Assembly (NCBI RefSeq): GCF_009709555.1
Contig: NZ_WJBG01000217.1
Location: forward strand, 1 to 64,000
DNA length: 64,000 bases
Direction: 5' to 3'
Source of the DNA: Streptomyces blattellae
Lineage (GTDB): Bacteria; Actinomycetota; Actinomycetes; Streptomycetales; Streptomycetaceae
Shown here: piece after piece, positions 1 to 8,519 of the stretch
Position numbering within the stretch: the stretch's first letter is position 1
How the letters are laid out: the number at the start of each line of letters is the position of its first letter
Program-made: the position numbers and the translations under genes
The notes under the pieces: generated by a model
Database searches by the model: none
What the model was told of the DNA's origin: nothing
Seen by the model: the letters and a program-made list of their open reading frames with translations, nothing else

Positions 1-52
1 GCCTAATGGGAGCTGCCGGGTCGGAGAGACTCGGTGCCGTAGCCGCCAGCAG

Positions 53-235
53 GTGAGCACTTATGTCGCCGGAACCACTGTGAGTTCTGTGGTCAGACCG
101 TGCCCCTGCTGGTTGGCCGGAAGGCCATGACCGCTGATGGGGTGGCGTGCCCGCCGAGCTGAGCGTGAGCACTGGATCCATTAGGCCGCGTGCCGTGTCT
201 TCCGCGGGCTGCATGACCGGGAAGTACCTGACCTG
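53..235 (+). ncRNA. Candidate IS110 bridge RNA region
   Basis: In the IS110 group the non-coding segment just upstream of the transposase is transcribed as a structured bridge (seek) RNA that specifies target and donor DNA. This segment has the right place and size. It contains a hairpin at 111-132 (GGTTGGCC, loop GGAA, GGCCATGACC with a two-base bulge), a smaller one at 76-93 (CCAC/GTGG), and a 9-bp direct repeat GTGAGCACT at 53-61 and 165-173. The stems are visible. The RNA identity is inferred from family knowledge, and the guide loops were not resolved. Confidence 0.35.
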
Positions 236-244
236 GAGGATGAG

Positions 245-1471
245 TTGCTGCTGATCGGCGACGACTGGGCCGAGGACCACCACGATGTCGAAGTCCAGGA
301 CACCACCGGCCGCCGCCTCGCGACCGCAAGGTTGCCCGAGGGCGCGGACGGTATCACCAAGCTCCACGAGCTTGTGGCGAAGCATGCGGGTGAGGACCTC
401 GTCCCCTGCGACGTGATCGTCGGGATCGAGACGGACCGCGGCACCTGGGTGCAGGCCCTGCTTGCGGCCGGCTACCGGGTCTACGCGATCAACCCTCGGC
501 AGGTCGCCCGGTTCAAGGAGCGGTACAGCACCTCCGGCGCCAAGAGCGACAGAGGCGACGCCCACGCGCTGGCCGACATGGTCCGCATCGACCGCGACCA
601 GCTGCGGCCCATCGCCGGCGACAGCGACCAGGCCCAGGCCGTCAAGGTCGTCGCCCGCGCCCACCAGACCCTGATCTGGGAACGCACCCGCACCTTCCAA
701 CGACTGCGCAACACGCTGCGCGAGTACTTCCCCGCAGCCCTGAACGCCTACGCGAGCCTGGAGCTGACCAGCACCGACGCGCTGGAACTGCTCATCAAGG
801 CGCCCACCCCCCAGGCGGCGGCCAGGCTCACCCGCATCCAGATCACCGCCATCTTGGCCCGCGCCCGACGCCACAACCGGGACCAGAAGGCCGGGGCCAT
901 CCAGGCCGCCTTGCGCGAGAAGCACCTGGAACTGCCCGAGCCGGTGGCCGCCGCCTACGGGGCCACCACGACCGCCCATGCTCGTCTCCTGATCGCCCTC
1001 AACGAACAGATAGCCGCGATGGAAGAGCAGGTGAAGGCGCATTTTCTCGCGCACCCGGACGCTGAGATCTACCTCTCCATGCCCGGCATCGGAGAGATCA
1101 CCGGCGCCCGGGTGCTCGCCGAGTTCGGGGACGATCCCACCCGTTACAGCTCCGCCAAGGCCCGCAAGAACTACGCCGGAACCAGCCCCGTTACCCGGGC
1201 CTCCGGCAAGAGCCACACCGTCCAGGCCCGCTACGTGCGCAACAACCGGCTCGCCGACGCGCTTCAGCGCCAGGCGTTCTCCGCCCTGCGGGCCTCACCC
1301 GGCGCCCGCCGGTACTACGACAAGCAGCGAGCCCGCGAGGCCGGCTACAACTCTGCCCTCCGCCAGGTCGGCAACAGGCTCGTCGGCATCCTCCACGGAT
1401 GCCTCAAGACCCGCACCCTCTACGACGAAGCAACCGCCTGGTCGCACCACGCACAACCCCATACCGCTTGA
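245..1471 (+). CDS. IS110-family transposase (DEDD recombinase)
   Basis: A 408-residue transposase catalysing IS110 excision and insertion. The N-terminal RuvC-like DEDD domain shows D7, E62 and, in the KSDRGDAHAL motif, D102 and D105. The C-terminal transposase_20 domain contains a helix-hairpin-helix-like MPGIGEITGARVLAEFG segment (residues 279-295) and the likely nucleophilic serine S320 in TRASGK. Length and domain order are normal, so the gene looks intact. The TTG start at 245 is chosen because GGAGG lies five bases upstream at 235-239; an ATG at 240 is out of frame and stops after four codons. The gene lies beside the lipase without apparent functional link. Confidence 0.9.
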   Translation: MLLIGDDWAEDHHDVEVQDTTGRRLATARLPEGADGITKLHELVAKHAGEDLVPCDVIVGIETDRGTWVQALLAAGYRVYAINPRQVARFKERYSTSGAKSDRGDAHALADMVRIDRDQLRPIAGDSDQAQAVKVVARAHQTLIWERTRTFQRLRNTLREYFPAALNAYASLELTSTDALELLIKAPTPQAAARLTRIQITAILARARRHNRDQKAGAIQAALREKHLELPEPVAAAYGATTTAHARLLIALNEQIAAMEEQVKAHFLAHPDAEIYLSMPGIGEITGARVLAEFGDDPTRYSSAKARKNYAGTSPVTRASGKSHTVQARYVRNNRLADALQRQAFSALRASPGARRYYDKQRAREAGYNSALRQVGNRLVGILHGCLKTRTLYDEATAWSHHAQPHTA

Positions 1472-1530
1472 CACCAAACGACATGGGGTGTCTGACCACG
1501 GGAAATGACCCTTGTGAGAACAGAGCGTCA

Positions 1531-1574
1531 TATTACTGAAGCGTAATAGTCCGAGGGATACCGCGAGTAACTTA
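1531..1574. promoter_or_regulatory. AT-rich palindromes upstream of the lipase gene
   Basis: TATTAC-N6-GTAATA at 1531-1548 is a perfect inverted repeat with 6-bp arms, and GTAACTTAC at 1566-1574 is a second short palindrome. Both stand out in this GC-rich sequence and lie about 150 bases before the lipase start, between it and the IS110 transposase. They look like operator half-site pairs for a TetR- or MarR-type regulator; which one is unknown. Confidence 0.4.
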
Positions 1575-1716
1575 CGCGTGAGTAGGGTCGCGGCAATCCG
1601 CTGTGGAGCGGTCCGAGGACGCCGTGGGACGACGTGCGGCCTCGACCCCACCCTGCCCGGCCTCCCCCCCCCCACGAGGCCGGGCAGGCCGCTCCGCATG
1701 CCCCCCAGGAGGACGC

Positions 1717-3042
1717 ATGTCTCTCGGAAGCCGCGTGCTGATAGCCGTGTCCACCGCCGCCTGCCTCGGTGCCCAGGTCCTGCCGGCCGCCGCGGCGACG
1801 GAATCGGACACCGAGGTGGTGTCCCGCGGTGTCACGATCCCCGCCTTCTACCACCCGCCGGCCTCACTTCCGGCGGCGAACGGCGCCTTGATCCGCAGTG
1901 AGCCGCTGCACCTCGCCCTGAGCCTGCCCGGCCTGACCGGACCGCTGCCGGGCAGGGCGACCCGTCTGATGTACAAGTCCACCGACTCGGGCGGTGAGCC
2001 GGTGGCCGTCACCGGCGCCTACATCGAACCCTCCGCCGCCTGGAAGGGCCCCGGTCCACGCCCGCTGGTCGCGGTGGCACCCGGCACCATGGGGCAGGGC
2101 GACCAGTGCTCGGCCTCCATGGGCCTGGAGCACCCCCTGCGGCTCAACGGCCAGACGGTGTCCGTCGGTTATGAGAATCTGGCGATCTACCGGCTTCTCG
2201 CCAGAGGCGTCGCGGTCGTCGTCACCGACTACGTCGGCCTCGGCGCGACGGACCGGCTGCACACGTACGTCAACCGCGTCGACGAGGCGCACGCGGTGCT
2301 GGACGCGGTCCGCGCGGCCCGTGCCCTCACCGGAGCGTCCGTCACCGCGGCATCGAAGGTGGGGCTGTACGGCTACAGCCAGGGCGGCGGGGCCTCGGCG
2401 GCGGCAGCCGAACTGCAGCCCTCGTACGCCCCGGAGCTGACGCTCGCGGGCACCTACGCGGGCGCCCCGCCGGCCGACCTGAGCGTGGTCACCGAGGCCA
2501 TCGACGGCAGCGACCTGGCCGGGGCCCTGGGCTGGTCACTCAACGGGTTCCTGCAGTCCGACCCGGAACTGCGGCCGATCGCCGACGCGTACCTCAACGA
2601 CAAGGGCCAGGCCGCGCTGAAGGACCTGTCGACGATGTGCGTCGGCGACGCGCTCTTCGGCTACGCCTTCACCAGCAGCACCAAGTGGACCAAGGACGGC
2701 CGGTCCATCACCGACATCATCCGCTCCGAGCCCAAGGTCCAGGCGTTCCTCGACGAACAGCGCATCGGCACGCTGAAACCGACCAGCCCGGTCCGTCTCG
2801 CCACCGGCACCGCGGACAACCTCGTACCGCACGGGCAGGCCCGCGATCTGGCCGCCACGTGGTGCGCGAAGGGCGTCGACGTCACCTACAAGGCGGTGGT
2901 CCTGCCCAGCCTCGGCGACGCGCTGATCAACCACTTCACCCCCCTGCTCACCGACCAGGGTTCGGCGATCTCGTGGCTGACGGACCGTCTGGCGGGCGAG
3001 CCGGCCAGGTCCAACTGCGGGAGCATGCCGGCCCAGCCGTGA
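1717..3042 (+). CDS. Secreted lipase (LIP family)
   Basis: A 441-residue extracellular lipase/esterase that should hydrolyse acylglycerols or other esters. A signal peptide covers about residues 1-27 (hydrophobic core LIAVSTAACLGA, Ala-rich cleavage site). The alpha/beta-hydrolase nucleophile elbow is GYSQGGG with S221. The ATG at 1717 is preferred over an in-frame start 114 bases upstream because AGGAGG lies five bases before it and the signal peptide begins there. A strong bidirectional terminator follows the stop and separates the gene from the convergent dehydrogenase operon. The IS110 element just upstream may have changed its regulation. Confidence 0.88.
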   Translation: MSLGSRVLIAVSTAACLGAQVLPAAAATESDTEVVSRGVTIPAFYHPPASLPAANGALIRSEPLHLALSLPGLTGPLPGRATRLMYKSTDSGGEPVAVTGAYIEPSAAWKGPGPRPLVAVAPGTMGQGDQCSASMGLEHPLRLNGQTVSVGYENLAIYRLLARGVAVVVTDYVGLGATDRLHTYVNRVDEAHAVLDAVRAARALTGASVTAASKVGLYGYSQGGGASAAAAELQPSYAPELTLAGTYAGAPPADLSVVTEAIDGSDLAGALGWSLNGFLQSDPELRPIADAYLNDKGQAALKDLSTMCVGDALFGYAFTSSTKWTKDGRSITDIIRSEPKVQAFLDEQRIGTLKPTSPVRLATGTADNLVPHGQARDLAATWCAKGVDVTYKAVVLPSLGDALINHFTPLLTDQGSAISWLTDRLAGEPARSNCGSMPAQP

Positions 3043-3044
3043 GA

Positions 3045-3081
3045 AAAGGGGGCTCGGCGGTTCGGCCGCCGAGCCCCCTTT
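3045..3081. terminator. Bidirectional intrinsic terminator
   Basis: A perfect stem of 13 GC-rich pairs (3048-3060 with 3066-3078, loop TTCGG), extended to 16 pairs by AAA/TTT. It lies between the convergent lipase and dehydrogenase genes, with an A run on one side and a T run on the other, so it can end transcription from both directions. Confidence 0.9.
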
Positions 3082-3089
3082 CCCGTACG

Positions 3090-4094
3090 TCAGACCGTGC
3101 GCACTTCCTCGATCGTCACCGGCCGGTGCTCGTGCAGCGACAGCGTGCACGCGTCCGCGATCCAGCCTGCCTCCAGCGCGTCCGCGATCGTGCACGGCGA
3201 GGGCCGGGAACCGGCCACGACCTCGGTGAACGCGGTGAGTTCGGCGCGGTAGGCCGCGGTGAAGCGGTCCATGAAGAAGTCGTGCGGGGTGCCGGACGGG
3301 AAGGTCACGCCGGGCTCGACCGAGCGCAGCGGAAGCTGGTCCTCCAGGCCGACGGCGATGGAGTCCGTGAAGCCGTGGAGCTCCATCCGGACGTCGTAAC
3401 CCCGTGCGTTGTGGCGGGAGTTGGACACCACGGCGATGGTGCCGTCGTCCAGGGTCAGGATCGCGCCGGTCGTGTCGGCGTCGCCCGCCTCCTTGATGTA
3501 GTCGGCCCCCCGGTTGCCGCCGACGGCGTACACCTCGGTCACCTCGCGGCCGGTCACCCAGCGGATGATGTCGAAGTCGTGCACCGAGCAGTCCCGGAAG
3601 ATGCCACCGGAGGCGGCGATGTACGCGGCCGGCGGTGGCGCCGGGTCGAGCGTGGTCGACCGTACGGTGTGCAGCCTGCCCAGCTCACCGGCGCGCACTG
3701 CGGCCCGTGCGGCGACGAATCCGGCGTCGAAGCGGCGGTTATAGCCGATCTGGACCGGCACGTCGCTGCCCTGGACGGCCTTCAGTACTGCGACGCCCTC
3801 GCTCATGGTCCTGGCGACGGGCTTCTCGCAGAAGACGGGAACGCCGGCCTCGACCCCGGCCAGGATCAGCGCGGGGTGGGCGTCCGTCGCCGCCGCGACG
3901 ACGATGCCGTCCACGCCGGCGGCCAGCAGGGCCTCGGGCGAGTCCGCGACCTCGGCGCCGAACCGCTCCGCGGCGGCTTTGGCGGCGTCCGCGAACGGGT
4001 CGGTGACGACGAGGGAGTCGACGGTGTCGAGTCCGGAGAGGGTCTCGGCGTGGAAGGCGCCGATGCGGCCGAGGCCGAGGATGCCGATACGCAT
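3090..4094 (-). CDS. Gfo/Idh/MocA oxidoreductase, inositol 2-dehydrogenase-like
   Basis: A 334-residue NAD(P)-dependent dehydrogenase. The N-terminal Rossmann fold has GLGRIG (residues 7-12). The CEKPVA motif near residue 94 carries the conserved active-site lysine, and the GGIFRDCSVHDFDIIRWV segment contains the D-x-x-x-H type catalytic residues of inositol 2-dehydrogenases. It should oxidise a cyclitol or sugar hydroxyl; myo-inositol is the best guess but not proven. It is the last gene of a minus-strand operon after an SDR enzyme and a phytanoyl-CoA-type dioxygenase, opposite a LacI regulator, which suggests catabolism of one inducing substrate. Confidence 0.82.
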   Translation of the reverse strand: MRIGILGLGRIGAFHAETLSGLDTVDSLVVTDPFADAAKAAAERFGAEVADSPEALLAAGVDGIVVAAATDAHPALILAGVEAGVPVFCEKPVARTMSEGVAVLKAVQGSDVPVQIGYNRRFDAGFVAARAAVRAGELGRLHTVRSTTLDPAPPPAAYIAASGGIFRDCSVHDFDIIRWVTGREVTEVYAVGGNRGADYIKEAGDADTTGAILTLDDGTIAVVSNSRHNARGYDVRMELHGFTDSIAVGLEDQLPLRSVEPGVTFPSGTPHDFFMDRFTAAYRAELTAFTEVVAGSRPSPCTIADALEAGWIADACTLSLHEHRPVTIEEVRTV

Positions 4095-4150
4095 GGGGGT
4101 GTTGCTCCTTGGATGGTGCGGATTTGTTGCAGAGAGGTCTGAGGCTGCGT

Positions 4151-4927
4151 CTAGTCGAGTCCGCCGAGTACGTTCTGGTCCCAGTCGATCACGGACCCGG
4201 TGACCACCCCGGACCGCTCCGACAGCAGAAACACCACGAAGTCCGCGATCTCGTCCGGCTGGCCCAGCTTCCCCATCGGCAGCTTGGCGGCGGCCTCCGC
4301 ACGCCAGTCGTCCCCCGCGCCGTGGAAGGCCTTCTGGGTCGCGTCCTCGCCCTCGGTCGCGGTCCAGCCGATGTTCAGGCCGTTGATCCGGATCCGGTCC
4401 CAGCGGTGGGCGTGCGCGGCGTTGCGGGTCAGGCCGACGAGCCCGGCCTTGGCGGCGACGTACGGCGCCAGGAACGGCTGCCCGCCATGGGCCGAGGACG
4501 TGATGATGTTGACGATCGTGCCGGGCGCCTTGCGCGACAGCATGTCCTCGACCGCGGCCTGCATGGTGAAGAAGGGCGCCCTGAGGTTGATCGCGATGTG
4601 CCGGTCGAACAGCTCGGGCGTCGTGTCCAGCAGCGTGCCCCGCGAGGTCAGCCCCGCCGAGTTGACCAGGCAGTCGATCCGGCCGTACGCGGCGACGACA
4701 TCGCCGACGACGGTCTTCGCCTGCCCGGCGTCCGACAGGTCGGCCCGGATGAACATCGCCTTGCCGCCGCCGGCCGTCAGCTGAGCCACCAGCTCCTCGC
4801 CGGGGGCCGGGCGCCGGCCGGTGACGGCCACGACCGCCCCCGCACGGACCGCGGCCCGCGCGACGGCGGCGCCGACACCCTGGCTGCCGCCGGCCACGAG
4901 GACGACCTTGTCGTCGAGTAGTCCCAT
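4151..4927 (-). CDS. SDR-family oxidoreductase
   Basis: A 258-residue classical short-chain dehydrogenase/reductase. It has the NAD(P)-binding GGSQGVG turn near residues 12-18, the NSAG motif in the middle, and the catalytic Ser and YxxxK in ITSSAHGG...APYVAAKAG. The start at 4927 (MGLLDDK) is chosen over an extension to 5011 because homology begins there, AAGGGA precedes it, and it leaves a 16-base gap from the dioxygenase stop. It probably acts on the same hydroxylated or cyclitol substrate as its operon partners; the exact substrate is unknown. Confidence 0.85.
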   Translation of the reverse strand: MGLLDDKVVLVAGGSQGVGAAVARAAVRAGAVVAVTGRRPAPGEELVAQLTAGGGKAMFIRADLSDAGQAKTVVGDVVAAYGRIDCLVNSAGLTSRGTLLDTTPELFDRHIAINLRAPFFTMQAAVEDMLSRKAPGTIVNIITSSAHGGQPFLAPYVAAKAGLVGLTRNAAHAHRWDRIRINGLNIGWTATEGEDATQKAFHGAGDDWRAEAAAKLPMGKLGQPDEIADFVVFLLSERSGVVTGSVIDWDQNVLGGLD

Positions 4928-4943
4928 GTCTGGTCTGGTCCCT

Positions 4944-6095
4944 TCAGCTCGCGCGCCGCTCGGCGCCGGCCCGCAGCTCGTCACGGAGAGCCTCGGGTGT
5001 CCATGTCTCACGCACCGCCCGCCGTACGACGTCGGCCTGCGAGGGCGGGGCCAGACCGTCCACCGGCGGATCGCGGTCGAGGTCGGTGGGGAAGGGGTAG
5101 CCCTCGGCGCTCGCGGCGACGACGTTCTCCACCCAGCGCTCGCCTTCGGACCTGCGCGCCAGCAGCACGGGGAAGACGGCGTTCGCGATCGCCTCCCGGT
5201 CCACCGTCTCCATCGCCCGCCCGAACGCGGAGGACACCTGGAGGAGGTTGGCCATCCGCCGCACGTCCTGCGAGCGGTTGGTGCCGGCGGCGTGGAACAG
5301 GGCCGGGTTGAAGAAGACGGCGTCGCCCTTGGCGAGCGGGAGCTGGACGTGCCGGTCCTCGAAGCAGTCCTGGAACTCGGGCAGTCGCCACGCCAGATAG
5401 CCGGGCTCGTACGACTGCGAGTACGGCAGGTACATCGTCGGGCCGGACTCCACCGGCATGTCGCAGTGCGCGACCGCGCCCTGGAGGGTGAGCACGGGGG
5501 AGAGGCGGTGGACGTGCGCCGGGTAGCCGGCCGCCGTCTCGCCGGAGAGGAACCCGAGGTGGTAGTCCCGGTGTGCGGTCTGCGCCGCGCCGCCCGGATT
5601 GACCACGTTGACCTGTGAGGTGACCTGGTAGCCGGGGCCGAGCCAGGCCCGCGAGACGAGCGCCAGGACGTCGTTGGCGTAGTAGCCGGCGAACGCCTCG
5701 GGGTCGTACAGGGCCGCCTTCTCCAGCGCGTTCCACAGCCGGTCGTTGGCGCCGGGCTTCGCGAAGTGGTCGCCGGCGCCCGCGCCCGAGGCGCGCTGCT
5801 CGGCGATCAGGGCGTCGAAGACGGCGGTCAGCCGGTCGACGGCGTCCAGGTCCGCGAAGGCCCGCCGGCAGACGACGATGCCGGGTCCGTCGGTCAGCGC
5901 GCGCACCAGCTCGGCCTGGAGGTCCCGGCGGCTCGCGCCGAGCATCCGGTCGCTGTCGTACACCAGGACGTTCCGCTCCACGGAGGCGGCATGCGGGTAG
6001 TCGGCGGCGTCGGTCGTCCGCTCGACCAGCGTGCGGAAGGCGTCGAGGTCGCAGTCCTGCTCGGCGAGCCAGGAGGCGGAGGGCACGGAGGGCAT
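4944..6095 (-). CDS. Phytanoyl-CoA dioxygenase (PhyH) family protein
   Basis: A 383-residue Fe(II)/2-oxoglutarate-dependent dioxygenase. The iron facial triad is visible: H175-x-D177 in AHRDYH and distal H268 in ALFHAAGTNRS, with R274 placed to bind 2-oxoglutarate. It is the first gene of the operon running to the SDR and the inositol-dehydrogenase-like enzyme, so the pathway probably begins with hydroxylation or demethylation of a small metabolite. An 8-bp-armed palindrome lies 15 bases before its start. The usual PhyH substrate (phytanoyl-CoA) is unlikely in this context. Confidence 0.85.
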   Translation of the reverse strand: MPSVPSASWLAEQDCDLDAFRTLVERTTDAADYPHAASVERNVLVYDSDRMLGASRRDLQAELVRALTDGPGIVVCRRAFADLDAVDRLTAVFDALIAEQRASGAGAGDHFAKPGANDRLWNALEKAALYDPEAFAGYYANDVLALVSRAWLGPGYQVTSQVNVVNPGGAAQTAHRDYHLGFLSGETAAGYPAHVHRLSPVLTLQGAVAHCDMPVESGPTMYLPYSQSYEPGYLAWRLPEFQDCFEDRHVQLPLAKGDAVFFNPALFHAAGTNRSQDVRRMANLLQVSSAFGRAMETVDREAIANAVFPVLLARRSEGERWVENVVAASAEGYPFPTDLDRDPPVDGLAPPSQADVVRRAVRETWTPEALRDELRAGAERRAS

Positions 6096-6109
6096 CGTCG
6101 TCCCTTCGG

Positions 6110-6134
6110 TGACAGCGGCGACTCGGCGCTGTCA
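6110..6134. promoter_or_regulatory. Candidate operator between dioxygenase and LacI genes
   Basis: A perfect inverted repeat TGACAGCG-N9-CGCTGTCA in the 118-base divergent intergenic region, just upstream of the dioxygenase start. It is placed to block transcription or initiation of the minus-strand operon. The adjacent LacI-family regulator is the natural candidate ligand, although the odd spacing (17 bp centre to centre) is not the compact LacI operator type. Confidence 0.5.
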
Positions 6135-6213
6135 TTCTTGTCAGTACAAACCCTTCGAACAACCAGCAGGCAGCCATCAAAAACCCCTCAGGACCACCGG
6201 AGGAGCCGTCCGC

Positions 6214-7236
6214 ATGGGTCACCCCTTCCCGATCCGGGAGATCGCCCGTCAGGCAGGCCTGAGCGAGGCCACCGTCGACCGCGTTCTCAACGGACGGGGA
6301 GGGGTGCGCGAGAGCACCGCGCGCGAGGTCCGGCAGGCCATCGCCGATCTCGACCGGCAGCGCACCCAGGTCCGGCTGGTCGGCCGCACCTTCATGATCG
6401 ACATCGTGATGCAGACACCGGAGCGGTTCTCCACCGCGGTACGCGCCGCCCTGGAGGCCGAGCTGCCGTCCCTGCACCCGGCCGTGGTGCGCTCCCGGTT
6501 CCATTTCCGGGAGACCGGCCCGGTGCGGGAGCTGACCGCGACGCTGGACCGGATCGCCCGGCGCGGCTCGCAGGGCGTGATCCTCAAGGCGCCCGACGTC
6601 CCCGAGGTCACCGCCGCCGCCACCAGGATCGCGGAGGCGGGCATCCCGGTGGTGACCCTGGTGACGGACCTGCCCGCCACGCCCCGCCTCGCCTACGTCG
6701 GCATAGACAACCGGGCCGCCGGGGCGACCGCCGCGTACCTCATGGGCCAGTGGCTCTCAGGCCGCCCCGGCAACGTGCTCACCAGCCTCAGCAGCGGGTT
6801 CTTCCGCAACGAGGAGGAGCGCGAGATGGGCTTCCGCAGTGCCATGCGCGCCCGGCACCCGGACCGCGCCCTCGTCGAGATCGCCGAGGGACAGGGGCTC
6901 GACGCCACGCAGTACGACCTCGTCCGCGCCGCCCTGGAACGCGACCCGGACATCCGCGCGGTCTACTCGATCGGCGGCGGCAACATCGCCACCCTGCGTG
7001 CCTTCGAGGACCTGGGCCGGGAGTGCGTGGTGTTCGTCGCGCACGACCTCGACCACGACAACACCCGGCTGCTGCGCGAGCACCGGCTGTCCGCCGTCCT
7101 CCACCACGACCTGCGCCAGGACATGCGCGAGGCCTGCCACATCGTGATGCGGGCCCATGGAGCGCTGCCGCCAGCGGGGCCCACCCTGCCGTCCGCGATC
7201 CAGGTCGTGACCCCGTACAACATGCCTACGGCGTGA
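6214..7236 (+). CDS. LacI-family transcriptional regulator
   Basis: A 340-residue repressor-type regulator. The N-terminal helix-turn-helix and hinge are IREIARQAGLSEATVDRVLN (about residues 7-26), followed by a periplasmic-binding-protein-like sensor domain. The ATG at 6214 is chosen because AGGAG lies nine bases before it and the HTH starts immediately; an upstream extension to 6031 would run through the dioxygenase gene. It is divergent from the dioxygenase operon and its last 11 bases overlap the convergent oxidoreductase gene. It probably senses the sugar or cyclitol used by both. Confidence 0.9.
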   Translation: MGHPFPIREIARQAGLSEATVDRVLNGRGGVRESTAREVRQAIADLDRQRTQVRLVGRTFMIDIVMQTPERFSTAVRAALEAELPSLHPAVVRSRFHFRETGPVRELTATLDRIARRGSQGVILKAPDVPEVTAAATRIAEAGIPVVTLVTDLPATPRLAYVGIDNRAAGATAAYLMGQWLSGRPGNVLTSLSSGFFRNEEEREMGFRSAMRARHPDRALVEIAEGQGLDATQYDLVRAALERDPDIRAVYSIGGGNIATLRAFEDLGRECVVFVAHDLDHDNTRLLREHRLSAVLHHDLRQDMREACHIVMRAHGALPPAGPTLPSAIQVVTPYNMPTA

Positions 7237-8377
7237 CCCAGGCACCGCTCTCGGCGGACCGCGCCATCGCGTCGAGTACGGCCGCACTGTGCACGGCGTC
7301 CGCGAGCGTCGCCCCGTACGACCTGCCCTCGGCGATCGAGCGCAGGAAGCGGTGGGCCTCGATGACCTTGAGGTCGTCGTAGCCCATGCTGTTGGCGGCG
7401 CCCGGCTGGAAGGCGGCGTACTCGCCGTCGCCGGGGCCGGCGTAGACCGTGCTGACGGGCTGGTCCTGGTACGTGGTGCCGCGGCTGACGCCCAGTTCGT
7501 TCATGCGGCGGAAGTCCCAGAAGACGGCCCCCTCGGTGCCGTGCACCTCGAAGCCGTAGTTGTTCTGCTCGCCGACCGCGACCCGGCTGGCCTCCAGGAC
7601 GCCGCGGGCGCCGGAGGCGAAGCGCAGCAGGCAGCTCACATAGTCCTCGTTCTCGACCGGGCCGAGTGCGCCGCCCGTCGCGCGGGTGTGCCCGGCGGTG
7701 GCGCCGAGGGGGCGGGCCCGCTCGGGGACGAAGATCGCCGTGTCGGCGGTGACGGACGCGATGTCACCCAGCAGGAAGCGGGCCAGGTCGGCGCCGTGCG
7801 AGGCGAGGTCGCCCAGCACTCCGCTGCCGCCGCGTTCCCGCTCGTACCGCCAGGTCAGCGCCCCCTCGGGATGCGCCGCGTAGTCGCTGAAGAGCCGGAT
7901 GCGGACATGCGTGACCGTGCCGATGCCGCCGGTGGCGATCAGCTCGCGGGCGGTGGCGACGGCAGGCGCGTTGCGGTAGTTGAAGCCGACCGCGCTGCGC
8001 ACGCCCGCCTCGGCCACGGCGTCGGCGACCGACCGGGCGTCGGCGGCGGTGAGGCCGACCGGCTTCTCGATCCAGATGTGCTTGCCGGCCTCGGCCATCG
8101 CGACGCCGATCTCGCGGTGCAGGAAGTTCGGCGCGGTGATGCTGACCGCCTGGACGCGGGGGTCCGCGGCCACCTCGCGCCAGTCGCGGGTGGTCGAGGC
8201 GAACCCGAACTGCGCGGCGGCCTCCTCGGCCCGGCCCGGCACCTCCTCGGCGACGGTCACCAGTTCGGGACGCAGGCCCAGCGCCGGGTAGTGGTGCAGG
8301 ACTCGGGCGTACGCCTGGGTGTGCACCCGGCCCATCCAGCCGAATCCGACGACGGCGACACCGAGTGCGTCCACCAT
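7226..8377 (-). CDS. Gfo/Idh/MocA-family oxidoreductase
   Basis: A 383-residue NAD(P)-dependent sugar or cyclitol dehydrogenase. The Rossmann motif is VVGFGWMGRVH (about residues 8-18), EKPVG carries the conserved lysine, and GGSGVLGDLASHGADLARF carries the D-x-x-x-H motif. The start at 8377 is preferred over an extension to 8437 because the Rossmann fold begins directly and the extension is a low-complexity QAEQAEQ stretch encoded by a 9-bp tandem repeat. It converges on and overlaps the LacI gene, and is divergent from the kinase gene 143 bases away. Confidence 0.85.
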   Translation of the reverse strand: MVDALGVAVVGFGWMGRVHTQAYARVLHHYPALGLRPELVTVAEEVPGRAEEAAAQFGFASTTRDWREVAADPRVQAVSITAPNFLHREIGVAMAEAGKHIWIEKPVGLTAADARSVADAVAEAGVRSAVGFNYRNAPAVATARELIATGGIGTVTHVRIRLFSDYAAHPEGALTWRYERERGGSGVLGDLASHGADLARFLLGDIASVTADTAIFVPERARPLGATAGHTRATGGALGPVENEDYVSCLLRFASGARGVLEASRVAVGEQNNYGFEVHGTEGAVFWDFRRMNELGVSRGTTYQDQPVSTVYAGPGDGEYAAFQPGAANSMGYDDLKVIEAHRFLRSIAEGRSYGATLADAVHSAAVLDAMARSAESGAWVTP

Positions 8378-8389
8378 GAGCCTCTCTCT

Positions 8390-8416
8390 GGCCTGTTCGG
8401 CCTGTTCGGCCTGTTT
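8390..8416. repeat. 9-bp tandem repeat, three units
   Basis: GGCCTGTTC, GGCCTGTTC, GGCCTGTTT in direct tandem, immediately upstream of the oxidoreductase start in the divergent intergenic region. It probably arose by slippage; a regulatory role is possible but not shown. Confidence 0.8.
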
Positions 8417-8519
8417 GGATGGTTTGGCCTCTGACACCGAGGCGGAGCGTGGGGGCGCTCCCGGCTCCTCCGGCGTCGGGGCTTGTCTCCGGCGAATGTA
8501 TCAACCACCATGGTCGCCG

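Larger units (their letters stand above)
1..1500 (+). mobile_element. IS110-family insertion sequence, ends unresolved
   Basis: The element is recognised from its single transposase gene at 245-1471. IS110 elements lack terminal inverted repeats and usually make no target duplication, so the ends cannot be fixed from one copy. The first 244 bases contain no convincing gene and fit the long non-coding left end typical of the IS110 group. The right end should lie shortly after the transposase stop. The left end may be outside the window. Confidence 0.6.

Noticed and set aside
1603..1716. N-terminal extension of the lipase
   Set aside because: The extension is Pro/Arg-rich, would bury the signal peptide, and lacks a ribosome site, whereas ATG 1717 has AGGAGG.
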